64,000 nt of DNA from contig JAJYMM010000135.1 of NCBI GenBank assembly GCA_021787035.1, forward strand, positions 1 to 64,000, in the 5' to 3' direction. The notes under the pieces are model-generated. The model did not search any database. It had not been told where the DNA came from and saw nothing but the letters and a program-made list of their open reading frames with translations. Both the position numbers and the translations under genes were made by a program. The stretch is from Actinomycetes bacterium (GTDB lineage Bacteria > Actinomycetota > Acidimicrobiia > Acidimicrobiales > Palsa-688). Positions 37,075 to 45,463 of the stretch are shown in pieces; positions within the stretch are counted from its first letter, which is position 1; every line of letters begins with the position of its first letter.

Positions 37075-38526
37075 ATGACGGAACGTCTGGAGGCCGGCGA
37101 ATTTGACGTCGTAGTGGTGGGGGCTGGGACCGGAGGCTACAGCTGCGCCCTCCGTGCGGCCGGGCTCGGCCTATCGGTGGCCCTGGTCGAACGTGACGTG
37201 GTCGGCGGCACCTGTCTCCACCGTGGTTGCATCCCAAGCAAGGCGATGCTGCACGCGGCCACCATCGTAGAGTCCATCGAGGACGGCCAGCACCGCTGGG
37301 GCCTCCGCGCCGCCTTGGAGTCTGTCGACGCCAAGGCCCTGGCCGCCACCCGCGACGACATCGTGGAGCGCAACTACAAGGGCCTTCTCGGCCATCTGAG
37401 CCATGACGGCGTAAAGGTCGTCGCGGGCAACGCCACTGTGACATCGCCCCGCACGGTCCGTGTGGTAGCGCCTACGGGTGGCAGCGCGAACGGGGGCCAG
37501 CCGGCAACGGAGCTCCGGGCGCGCCGCGGCGTCGTGCTTGCGATGGGCAGCGTCCCTCGCCAGATGCCGGGCCTGGCGGCCGACGGCGTGCACGTGGTCA
37601 CCTCCGACGAGGCCACCCGGCTGGACCGCTTGCCCGCTTCGGCCCTGGTGGTAGGCGCCGGTTCGGTGGGGGTTGAGTTCGCGAGCCTCTACCGGGCGTT
37701 TGGGGCGGACGTCACACTGGTCGAGATGCTGGATCGCGTCCTGCCAGCAGAGGACCCCGACGTCAGCCGCGAGGTCGCTTCTGCGCTCCGGCGCAAGGGC
37801 ACGAGGGTCTTAGTGGGCGCCCGCGTGGAGGACGTGAGGGTGAGCGAACAAGGGGTGACGGCCACCATCAACAGCACCGGCAAGGCCGAGCAAGTGAGCG
37901 CCGAGCTCATGCTGGTCGCAGTCGGCCGTACCCCCGTGTCGAGCGGCGTAGGGCTCGAAGAGCTGGCCTTAGCTACAGACAGGGGGTTCGTGGTCCCGGC
38001 CGACTGGGACCGCCTGGAGACCTCCGTACCGGGCGTTCACGTAGTGGGCGACCTCCTCCCACCGCCCTCTCTCGCGCTCGCCCACGCTTCGTTCGCCGAG
38101 GGGATGCTCGTCGCCGAGGTCCTCGCCGGCCAGTCGCCCGCACCGATTGACTACGACGGCGTGGCCAGGGCAACATACTCCCTCCCCGAGGCTGCAAGCG
38201 TAGGGCTGACCGAGCCAGCGGCCCGGGAGCGGGGTGCCGACGTGGTCGTAAACCGCTTCCCCCTCTCCGGGGTGGCGCGCGGCCTCATCTACGGCCAGGG
38301 TGGCATGGTGAAGGTCGTCGCCGAAAAGGGCGGCCCCGTGCTCGGTGTGCACCTGGTCGGGCCCCATGTCACCGAGCTGATCGCCGAGGGGATGCTCATA
38401 ACAAACTGGGAAGCGCTGCCCTCCGAGGTCGCAGAGCTGGTCCACCCGCACCCCTCCCTCTCCGAAGCCGTGGGCGAGGCCCACCTGACCCTCGCCGGTC
38501 GCCGCCTCCACCAACAGGGCCGCTAA
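37075..38526 (+). CDS. lpdA: Dihydrolipoamide dehydrogenase (E3)
   Basis: The 483-residue flavoprotein has the FAD motif VVVVGAGTGGYSCALRAA, the redox disulfide GGTCLHRGCIPSKA (Cys47, Cys52), the NAD motif VVGAGSVGVEFASLYRAFG, the second FAD motif (VHVVGDLLPPPSLALAHASF) and the C-terminal HPHPSLSEAVGEA that places the catalytic His-Glu pair. It reoxidises the lipoyl arm of E2 and makes NADH. It is divergent from E1-alpha with only 59 bases between starts, so one short region must hold both promoters. The ATG has GAGGAGAGGAG upstream. Confidence 0.95.
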   Translation: MTERLEAGEFDVVVVGAGTGGYSCALRAAGLGLSVALVERDVVGGTCLHRGCIPSKAMLHAATIVESIEDGQHRWGLRAALESVDAKALAATRDDIVERNYKGLLGHLSHDGVKVVAGNATVTSPRTVRVVAPTGGSANGGQPATELRARRGVVLAMGSVPRQMPGLAADGVHVVTSDEATRLDRLPASALVVGAGSVGVEFASLYRAFGADVTLVEMLDRVLPAEDPDVSREVASALRRKGTRVLVGARVEDVRVSEQGVTATINSTGKAEQVSAELMLVAVGRTPVSSGVGLEELALATDRGFVVPADWDRLETSVPGVHVVGDLLPPPSLALAHASFAEGMLVAEVLAGQSPAPIDYDGVARATYSLPEAASVGLTEPAARERGADVVVNRFPLSGVARGLIYGQGGMVKVVAEKGGPVLGVHLVGPHVTELIAEGMLITNWEALPSEVAELVHPHPSLSEAVGEAHLTLAGRRLHQQGR

Positions 38527-38529
38527 CCA

Positions 38530-38583
38530 GGCCTTAGACAACCCTAGGCACAGGCCTGGCCCGGCCTTAGACAACCCTAGGCA
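38530..38583. repeat. 21-bp direct repeat downstream of the E3 gene
   Basis: GGCCTTAGACAACCCTAGGCA occurs at 38530 and 38563 with 12 bases between. AGGCC and GGCCT pair between the two copies (38552-38567). It may be part of a terminator or a decayed mobile sequence. Confidence 0.75.
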
Positions 38584-38737
38584 GAGCGAGCTCACCGTGG
38601 GGCAGCTTCGGCGACCTTCAAGGCGGCGGCGCTTCGCCAACTCTCATTTTGCTGTGGCGAAGTTCTCTGTTTCGTCACAGGCGTTTCTAAGCCAGGCGGG
38701 GGACCATTTAACGCAGAGTTCGAGCGAAGGAGTAGCT

Positions 38738-40069
38738 ATGAGCACAATCTTCGGCAACGGTCCAGCCGGCAACGGTCCAGCCGGCAGCGGTCCAGCCGGC
38801 AGTGGCGCCCCCGACGGCGAGCCCTCCGCCGCATGGCCCTCGGGCGCCTGGCCTTTGGGCTCCTGGCCTTTGGAGGGCGCGCACGTCGGGGGCGGTCGCA
38901 ACTGGGAGCAGCCTCCTCCCCCGCCGCCCGCCGGCCCGCCCACGCCCTCTGGGATGCCAAAGCCCCACCGCCGGCGCCGTGCCGGGGCAGCAGCGGTCCT
39001 CGCCGCCGCCGCTCTCGCGGGTGCGGGGATCGCCTGGGTAGCCAGGGGTGGCCCTTCGGCCGGGACAGGCAATACGGCGAGCGAGACCCTCACCCTCTCC
39101 CAGCTCGTAGCCAGGGTCAACCCCGCCGTAGTGGACGTCGCCTCCGTAGTCGACTACGGGACCGCCGAGCAGTTCGGCACCGGGATCGTGCTCACCTCCT
39201 CTGGCGAGGTACTGACCAACAACCACGTCGTCGAGGGTGCCACCAGCATCAAGGTCACCTCAGTCGGTAATGGGCAGACCTACACGGCGACGGTCGTGGG
39301 CTACAACGCCACGTCCGATGTCGCCGTGCTGCAGCTGAAGGGCGCTTCCGGGCTCACTGCCGCGACGCTCGGCGACTCGTCCCAGCTCGCCGTCGGCCAG
39401 GGCGTCGTCGCCTTCGGCAACGCCGGGGGCAAAGGTGGCGACCCGTCGACGGCGACAGGCACCATCACTGCCCTCAACCAGTCGATCACCGCCGCCGACC
39501 AGGGGACGGGGACCTCCGAGCAGCTCTCGGGGCTGATCCAGACGGATGCGAACATCCAGTCCGGCGATTCGGGAGGGCCTCTCGTTACCACCAACGGTTC
39601 GGTCATCGGCATGGACACGGCAGCGTCGTCTAACTTCCAGCTCCAGTACGGAGGCAACCAGGTAACGCAGGGCTATGCGATCCCGATCAACCAGGCGATT
39701 TCGATTGCCAAGCAGATCGAAGCTGGGCAGGCGTCTTCCAGCGTCCACATCGGGGCTTCCGCCTTCCTCGGCGTAGAGCTGAGCCCTTCCTATGGGAGCT
39801 ATGGCAACTATGGCAACGGGTTCTCTGGCTTTGCACCCTCGGGGGCCACGATCGCTGGTGTCATATCGGGGTCCCCGGCCGCTGCGTCCGGGCTCTCTGC
39901 TGGTGACACGATCACCTCGGTCGGCGGGCAGACTGTCACCTCGACCTCCGATCTGAGGACCGTAATGGACAAGTTCCACCCAGGCCAGACGGTGAAGGTC
40001 ACCTGGGTCGACGCCTACGGCACGTCACAGACGGCAACCGTCACCCTGACGAACGGCCCCGTCGGGTAG
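38738..40069 (+). CDS. Membrane-anchored HtrA-like serine protease (S1C) with PDZ domain
   Basis: The 443-residue protein has a cytoplasmic, Pro/Gly-rich N-terminus of about 85 residues with four NGPAG/SGPAG repeats, an Arg-rich stop (KPHRRRRAG), one membrane helix (AAVLAAAALAGAGIAWVA) and an extracytoplasmic protease with His in TNNHVVEGA, Asp in TSDVAVLQL and Ser in SGDSGGPLV. A PDZ domain follows (GSPAAASGLSAGDTI). This is the usual actinobacterial HtrA/PepD layout, unlike the fully secreted copy at 22094. AAGGAG precedes the ATG. Confidence 0.93.
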   Translation: MSTIFGNGPAGNGPAGSGPAGSGAPDGEPSAAWPSGAWPLGSWPLEGAHVGGGRNWEQPPPPPPAGPPTPSGMPKPHRRRRAGAAAVLAAAALAGAGIAWVARGGPSAGTGNTASETLTLSQLVARVNPAVVDVASVVDYGTAEQFGTGIVLTSSGEVLTNNHVVEGATSIKVTSVGNGQTYTATVVGYNATSDVAVLQLKGASGLTAATLGDSSQLAVGQGVVAFGNAGGKGGDPSTATGTITALNQSITAADQGTGTSEQLSGLIQTDANIQSGDSGGPLVTTNGSVIGMDTAASSNFQLQYGGNQVTQGYAIPINQAISIAKQIEAGQASSSVHIGASAFLGVELSPSYGSYGNYGNGFSGFAPSGATIAGVISGSPAAASGLSAGDTITSVGGQTVTSTSDLRTVMDKFHPGQTVKVTWVDAYGTSQTATVTLTNGPVG

Positions 40070-40098
40070 CAGCCGAGGCCCCGTCGGGCCCGGGCCGG

Positions 40099-41283
40099 CT
40101 ACATGCCGCTCTGAGCAAGGCCGGCCGGCTCGACCGGCTGGCCACCGACCGAGCGCCGCAGGGCGGCGTGAAGGCCGTCGGGCGTGAGCACTCCGAGGTA
40201 GCGGCCCTTGTCGAGGACCGCTACCCAACCGGCGTCGTGCTGGAGCATTTCCGCGAAAGCGACCTTCAGGGAAGAACCGAGGGACACGACGGCTTCGAGT
40301 GGGCGGACAAGCGGGGCGACGGCGCCACTCGCACCCACTCCTGAAACGCCGTCATCCGCTCGACCAGGCTCGACCCATCCGAGCAGCTCGCCGCCGGCAC
40401 CCACGACCACCGCCCAGTCGATCCCCTCCGCCTCCACCGCGGCCCGGGCCGCGGCGAGGGTCGTCGAGGGCGAGACGACCGGAGGCATGTACAGGTCCCC
40501 CTCGTCGATCGGCGTCACTGCGAGCCTGCGCAGCCCTCTGTCGGCCCCGACGAAACCGGCTACAAACGCTGTAGCCGGGTGCGCCAACACCTCCGCCGGA
40601 GTGGCGTATTGCTGGAGCAGGCCTCCCTGGGCGAGCACCGCGATCCGGTCGCCCATGGTCACCGCCTCGTCAATGTCGTGGGTGACCATGATCACAGTCT
40701 TGTGCAGCTGTCCCTGGAGGCGGAGGAACTCCTGCTGGAGCCGCTCGCGGCCGAGAGGGTCCACCGCCCCGAAAGGCTCGTCCATCAGCAGCACAGGGGG
40801 GTCGCCGGCGAGCGCCCGTGCCACACCCACGCGCTGGGCCTGCCCGCCAGACAGCTCATGAGGGTACCGGGGCGCGTAGACGGAGGGTTCCAAGCCCACA
40901 AGGGCCAGCATGTCGTCGACCCGCCGGCGCACCCTGGCTCGGTCCCAACCGAGGAGGCGTGGGACAGAGGCGACGTTGTCTGCCACCCGGAGGTGCGGGA
41001 AGAGGCCGGCCTGCTGGATGACGTAGCCCGTCCGCCGGCGCAGTTCGACCCGGTCGACCAGGGAGACGTCCTGCCCGCCCACGAGGACCCTCCCGCTTGA
41101 GGGCTCTACTAGCCGGTTGACCATCTTGAGCACGGTCGTCTTGCCGGCCCCCGACGGCCCGACCAGCACGCAGAGCTCACCACGGGCCACCTCCAAGTCG
41201 AGCTCCTCCACTGCATAGGTGCCCCTGCCATAGCGTTTGGACACTGCCTCGAAGCGGATCAATCGGCCCTCCTCCGCCGCCAC
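40099..41283 (-). CDS. OpuC/ProV-type compatible-solute ABC transporter ATPase with CBS domains
   Basis: The 394-residue ATPase has Walker A GPSGAGKTT, Q-loop VIQQAGLFPHLRV, signature HELSGGQAQRVG, Walker B PVLLMDEP and H-loop MVTHDIDEA. The last 130 residues form a tandem CBS module (PPVVSPSTTLAAARAAVEAE and later AVVSLGSSLKVAFAEMLQHD), which senses ionic strength in OpuA/OpuC transporters. It energises uptake of glycine betaine, choline or related osmolytes. It is divergent from the two permease genes. Confidence 0.92.
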   Translation of the reverse strand: MAAEEGRLIRFEAVSKRYGRGTYAVEELDLEVARGELCVLVGPSGAGKTTVLKMVNRLVEPSSGRVLVGGQDVSLVDRVELRRRTGYVIQQAGLFPHLRVADNVASVPRLLGWDRARVRRRVDDMLALVGLEPSVYAPRYPHELSGGQAQRVGVARALAGDPPVLLMDEPFGAVDPLGRERLQQEFLRLQGQLHKTVIMVTHDIDEAVTMGDRIAVLAQGGLLQQYATPAEVLAHPATAFVAGFVGADRGLRRLAVTPIDEGDLYMPPVVSPSTTLAAARAAVEAEGIDWAVVVGAGGELLGWVEPGRADDGVSGVGASGAVAPLVRPLEAVVSLGSSLKVAFAEMLQHDAGWVAVLDKGRYLGVLTPDGLHAALRRSVGGQPVEPAGLAQSGM

Positions 41284-41359
41284 GCTACTGACCCTTGAGA
41301 AAAACCTGCTCAGACAGGAGCGCTAAGCGCGCTCCCCAGCCAGCGCTAGCCTCCTTCGC

Positions 41360-42040
41360 GTGGAGCTGGCCGTGTCGGCGGGGCCTTTGGTCCAGTGGAG
41401 CTGGATCTCCTCCGAAAAAGGCACGATCCTTTCTCTCCTCGTCCAGCACGTGGAGCTCACGGCCATAGCGATCGCCATTGGGCTCGCGATCTCGCTGCCC
41501 CTCGGCATACTGGCTTGGCGGGCCCGGCCCGTGCGAGCCCCGCTCATCGGCTTCGCGGGTGTCTTGTACGTCATCCCCTCGATCGCCCTGCTCTCGCTCG
41601 TAGCCCCCCTCACCGGGTTTTTTTCGATCACGACCGCCGAAGTCGCCCTGGTCAGCTACACGCTGCTCATCCTGGTCCGAAATACGGTGGCAGGGCTTGA
41701 CTCGGTGCCCGAGGAAGTAGAGGAGGCCGCTCGGGCGATGGGGTACTCCTCCCCACAGGTCCTGTTCAAGGTGCAGCTCCCGCTCGCTTTGCCTTCGATA
41801 CTGGCAGGTACCCGTGTGGCGACCGTGACCGTGATCGGGCTCGTAAATGTGACGGCGCTGCTCGGCCAGGGCGGGCTCGGCCAGCTAATAATCCAAGGTT
41901 TTACCGAGGATTTCAATACGCCAGTCGTCGTCGGGTTGGTGCTTTCGGTATTGCTGGCGGGCGTCGCAGACGCCCTCCTCGTACTGGCCGAGCGCGCGGG
42001 CATCCCGTGGCTGCGCAGGGCGAGCGCTACAACCCGATGA
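41360..42040 (+). CDS. OpuC-type ABC transporter permease 1
   Basis: The 226-residue membrane protein has LTAIAIAIGLAISLPLGILA, YVIPSIALLSLVAPLTGFF and the EAA loop EEAARAMGYSSPQVLFKVQL with PLALPSILAG, all typical of the quaternary-amine uptake family. It ends by overlapping the second permease by four bases (ATGA). It pairs with permease 2, the divergent CBS-ATPase and the binding protein at 42800. Confidence 0.92.
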   Translation: MELAVSAGPLVQWSWISSEKGTILSLLVQHVELTAIAIAIGLAISLPLGILAWRARPVRAPLIGFAGVLYVIPSIALLSLVAPLTGFFSITTAEVALVSYTLLILVRNTVAGLDSVPEEVEEAARAMGYSSPQVLFKVQLPLALPSILAGTRVATVTVIGLVNVTALLGQGGLGQLIIQGFTEDFNTPVVVGLVLSVLLAGVADALLVLAERAGIPWLRRASATTR

Positions 42041-42780
42041 ACTTCCTATCAGAGGTCGCCAAGTACCTGACCAGCCGTTCCCAGTGGTCGGGGTTGGACG
42101 GGATCCCCAACCTCCTCACCAACCAGGTCGAAATCTCTGCCCTGGCGGTGGCAGCTGCCCTCATTACCGGTGTCGGGGCTGGCGTCCTCCTCGGCCACTC
42201 ACGACGGGGCGGGTTCGCCGTGCTCAATGCCGCAAACGCGGCCCGTGCGATCCCGTCTTTCGCCCTCATAACGCTGCTCGGGATCCAGCCCGCCATCGTC
42301 AGGCTCCCCGAGGGCGGGCTCGTCGCCACCGGGATCGCCATGTGGGCTTTGGCAGTCCCACCCGTCCTCACCAATGCCTACGTTGGCACGCGCGACGTAG
42401 ACGCAGACGTCCGTTCTGCCGCTATCTCGATCGGTATGACGTCCGCGCAGCGCTTTTGGAAAGTCGAGCTCCCGCTAGCGATGCCGCTCATAATGGCAGG
42501 AGCGCGCACCGCGGCTGTCGAAGTCGTAGCCACCGCGACCTTAGGCGCTTACGTCGGCTTCAACGACCTCGGCAGCATCATTTTCAGCGGCCTCGCGCTC
42601 CACGACAACGTCGAGACCTTCAGCGGGGCTTTCACCGTGGCGCTCCTCGCGCTGGCCGTCGACGGCCTCATGCTTCTTGCCTCTCGCACCCTGACACCAA
42701 CTGGGATACGTGCCAGCACCCGCCGGCGGCGCCGGCGAAGCCTGCTCGCCCGCCGGCACGCGCCAGGCCTGCCCGGCTAG
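42037..42780 (+). CDS. OpuC-type ABC transporter permease 2
   Basis: The 247-residue paralogue of the preceding permease has NLLTNQVEISALAVAAALIT, NAARAIPSFALITLLGIQP and an EAA-like loop RSAAISIGMTSAQRFWKVEL with PLAMPLIMAGARTA. The start at 42037 was chosen from the ATGA overlap. The C-terminus is a short Arg-rich tail. Heterodimeric permeases are normal for OpuC. Confidence 0.92.
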   Translation: MNFLSEVAKYLTSRSQWSGLDGIPNLLTNQVEISALAVAAALITGVGAGVLLGHSRRGGFAVLNAANAARAIPSFALITLLGIQPAIVRLPEGGLVATGIAMWALAVPPVLTNAYVGTRDVDADVRSAAISIGMTSAQRFWKVELPLAMPLIMAGARTAAVEVVATATLGAYVGFNDLGSIIFSGLALHDNVETFSGAFTVALLALAVDGLMLLASRTLTPTGIRASTRRRRRRSLLARRHAPGLPG

Positions 42781-42799
42781 GCGGCCAGCTAAGAAAGCC

Positions 42800-43738
42800 T
42801 CAGGTCAAGCCGACCTTTTTCAACCACTGAGCGGCGGCCCCCGCGGGGTTGTGGGTGTTGGTCGCCTCTTTGTCGAGATCGGCAAGTGCCGGCGTCGTCA
42901 GCTTGGCTGAAAGGGCGTTTAGCGCCTTGGCAACTCCGGGGACGTCAGAGGACTTGCGGATCACCGGGATTATATGGTCGGCAGGCTCCAAGTGCTTGTT
43001 GTCTTCGAGCTGCACGAAACCGCCTCCGAGGATGGAGGTGTCTGTCGAGAAGAACTCCGCCACCTGCGCCTTGCCGTTTTCGAGGTCGGCCAGCGTTATC
43101 GGGCCAGACTCGTCTGCTGACAGGAAACCCTTGAAGTGCAAGTGGTAAAGGCTCTTCAAGCCCTTCAAACAGTACGCGTACTGGGGGCACTCCGGCGGGC
43201 CGGCAAAGACCATCTGGGAAGCCACAGGTTGGAGCTGAGAGACCGTCTTCAGGTGGTACTTCTTTGCGGTCGCCGCTGTGACGACAAAAACGTTGGTGTC
43301 TATGGCCGCAGCCGGGTTGAGAGCGGTCGCCCCCTGCGCTGCCAAGGCTTTGCGCAAGGCCGGGAGGTCCGTCTTTAGCTGCGTGGCGAGCGACGTCTCC
43401 TTCGGCTTCAAGTAAGCGAGCAGGCTGCCCGCGTAATCGGGGAACAAGTCGATGGCCTTGTGCGCCATCGCCTCGTCCACGTAGGCGCGCGTCCCGAGGT
43501 CGGAACGCAGCTTGGTCTTGAAGCCGGCGTGCTGCAGCACATCGTTATAGAGGTTGCCGAGGACCAGCTCTTCAGTGAAGTTCTCGGAGCCTATGACGAT
43601 TGGCGAGGTCGAGGCGTCCTTGGCCTCTCCCCTCGGTTGCGCAGCGGCTGCGCCCGGAACGGGCAACGCGAGCGACAAGGCGGTCGCGCCCAGCACTGAA
43701 AGGGCTGTCACAGCCAGACGGGTGCGAGAAAGGGGCAT
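42800..43738 (-). CDS. OpuC-type glycine betaine/choline-binding protein
   Basis: The 312-residue protein has a signal peptide (LAVTALSVLGATALSLALPV) without a clear lipobox and a mature OpuAC-fold domain starting SPIVIGSENFTEELVLGNLY, then LGTRAYVDEAMAHKAIDLFP with DYAGSLLAYL, and ends TTPALADLDKEATNTHNPAG. The SENFTEE and YAGSLL segments are typical of the quaternary-amine binding proteins. AGGAGGG precedes the ATG. It lies on the strand opposite to the permeases, downstream of the malic enzyme gene, an unusual split of the transporter. Confidence 0.92.
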   Translation of the reverse strand: MPLSRTRLAVTALSVLGATALSLALPVPGAAAAQPRGEAKDASTSPIVIGSENFTEELVLGNLYNDVLQHAGFKTKLRSDLGTRAYVDEAMAHKAIDLFPDYAGSLLAYLKPKETSLATQLKTDLPALRKALAAQGATALNPAAAIDTNVFVVTAATAKKYHLKTVSQLQPVASQMVFAGPPECPQYAYCLKGLKSLYHLHFKGFLSADESGPITLADLENGKAQVAEFFSTDTSILGGGFVQLEDNKHLEPADHIIPVIRKSSDVPGVAKALNALSAKLTTPALADLDKEATNTHNPAGAAAQWLKKVGLT

Positions 43739-43806
43739 TCGGCCCTCCTGGTTGGTCGGCGGAAGCCCGCAGCCTACCCGGTAGGTGCCCCTAACGGCCA
43801 GCAGAT

Positions 43807-45363
43807 CTAACCGTCGGCACGGGGGCGCAAGCCGTCTGGAGTTGCACCCGATAAACCTTCGGGCCCGGCCGGGGAGCCTGCACCGGCGCCTCGGGGCCGA
43901 GGGTGCTCGGCCTCCCAGGCGCCAGCGACGGCCGCCGCCACGCTGTCGTGCACTCGGGGCTGGAACATGGAAGGGACGATCACGCCGAGTGCCAGCTCCT
44001 CCTCGCTCACTGCGTCGGCGATGGCGCGCGTCGCCGCATCTTTCATTGCGGGCGTCGCTGCCGAAGCCCGAGCCGAGAGGGCACCTTTGAAAAAACCTGG
44101 GAAGCAAAGGGAATTATTGACCTGGTTGGGCAGGTCGCTGCGCCCCGTCGCAATGAGCGCGCCCTCCCCGATCTCCTCGGCGAAGACCTCGGGGTCGGGG
44201 TTGGAAAGGGCAAAGACGATCGGGCGGGCCGCCATGGATGCTAGTTGCGCTGGGTCCACTGAGCCCCTCTGCGCGGTCCCGATGAAGACGTCCGCCCCGT
44301 CGAGCGCCGCCTCGATCGATTTGACCCCGCGCGGGTTGGTCATCGCGGCGAGCCGAGCGTGGTGCGCCGGAACGCCCTGGCGGTCGCTCAGCACACCCTC
44401 GCGGTCGAACAGCACGAGGTCCCCGATCCCGGAACGTAGCATCGCCTCCGCCACGGCGGTGCCGGCGGCGCCGCACCCTACGAGCACTGCTCTCAGGTCG
44501 GAAGGCTGCCTGCCGGTCACGCGGCACGCGTTTAGGAGCCCAGCCATGACGACGACAGCAGTCCCGTGCTGGTCGTCGTGGAAAACAGGGATGTCCAAGC
44601 GCCGCTGCAACTCCGCCTCGACCTCGAAACAGGCCGGCGCGGCGATATCTTCCAGGTTGATCCCGCCGAAGCCCGGGGCAATGGCGGCGACCGCGTTCAC
44701 GAGCGCTTCTGGGTCAGGTACCTGCAGGCATATCGGGTATGCGTTGAGGCCACCGAAGTGCTTGAAAAGCAGTGCTTTTCCCTCCATGACCGGCAGGGCG
44801 GCGAGGGGCCCCAGAGGGCCGAGGCCGAGAACCGCGCTCCCGTCGGTCGCGATCGCCACCGACGTCCCTTTGGAGGTGAGCGCCCACGCGTCGGCAGGCC
44901 GGCGCGCTATGGCGCTCGCGACCCGGCCGACCCCAGGCGTATAGGCGAGCGACAAGTCCTGGCGGGTACGCACCGCCACGCGAGGGACGACCTCGATCTT
45001 GCCGCCGAGGTGGTACAAGAACGTCCGGTCGGAGACGGCCCGGACCCGGCACCCGAGGCGCTCGAGCGATGCGGTGACGGCCCCGACGTGCTCTTCGCTC
45101 GCGGCCTGCACGGTAAGGTCGACCGTCGTCCCGCCGGCGCTCACCTCGACCAGGTCCATGCCGAACACGGCGGCACCCGCTGCGCTCGCTGCCTGCCCGA
45201 GCCTAAAAAGAAGGGCCCGGTCGGGCTGCGCCGTGAGCCTGATAGTGACCGTGTAGCTCGCGACCGGAGGGCCGGCACCAGTCGCCGGCAGGTCGCCCGT
45301 GGACGAGCCGGCGCCAGAGGGCCGCTGCTCGCCGCCGGCACCATTGCCAGCAGGTTGTCCCAT
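43807..45363 (-). CDS. Malic enzyme with N-terminal ACT-like domain
   Basis: The 518-residue protein is a short bacterial malic enzyme: AYTPGVGRVASAI, GKALLFKHFGGLNAYPICL, FGGINLEDIAAPACFEVE and FHDDQHGTAVVVMAG give the malate and metal sites, and AVLVGCGAAGTAVAEAML is the dinucleotide-binding loop. It converts malate to pyruvate and CO2 with NAD(P). Residues 35-115 (SYTVTIRLTAQPDRALLFRL...TVDLTVQAASEEHVG) form an ACT-like regulatory domain found in a subset of bacterial malic enzymes. The product feeds the 2-oxoacid dehydrogenase encoded nearby if that complex uses pyruvate. Confidence 0.93.
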   Translation of the reverse strand: MGQPAGNGAGGEQRPSGAGSSTGDLPATGAGPPVASYTVTIRLTAQPDRALLFRLGQAASAAGAAVFGMDLVEVSAGGTTVDLTVQAASEEHVGAVTASLERLGCRVRAVSDRTFLYHLGGKIEVVPRVAVRTRQDLSLAYTPGVGRVASAIARRPADAWALTSKGTSVAIATDGSAVLGLGPLGPLAALPVMEGKALLFKHFGGLNAYPICLQVPDPEALVNAVAAIAPGFGGINLEDIAAPACFEVEAELQRRLDIPVFHDDQHGTAVVVMAGLLNACRVTGRQPSDLRAVLVGCGAAGTAVAEAMLRSGIGDLVLFDREGVLSDRQGVPAHHARLAAMTNPRGVKSIEAALDGADVFIGTAQRGSVDPAQLASMAARPIVFALSNPDPEVFAEEIGEGALIATGRSDLPNQVNNSLCFPGFFKGALSARASAATPAMKDAATRAIADAVSEEELALGVIVPSMFQPRVHDSVAAAVAGAWEAEHPRPRGAGAGSPAGPEGLSGATPDGLRPRADG

Positions 45364-45463
45364 GGTCCGCGAAGCTTACGCTTTCCCGAGAAAACACACG
45401 CAACGCGAACCTCCGTGCCTAAAGGGCGGGCCGAGCCGAGCCAGCTGGCGGTACTGTCATTAG

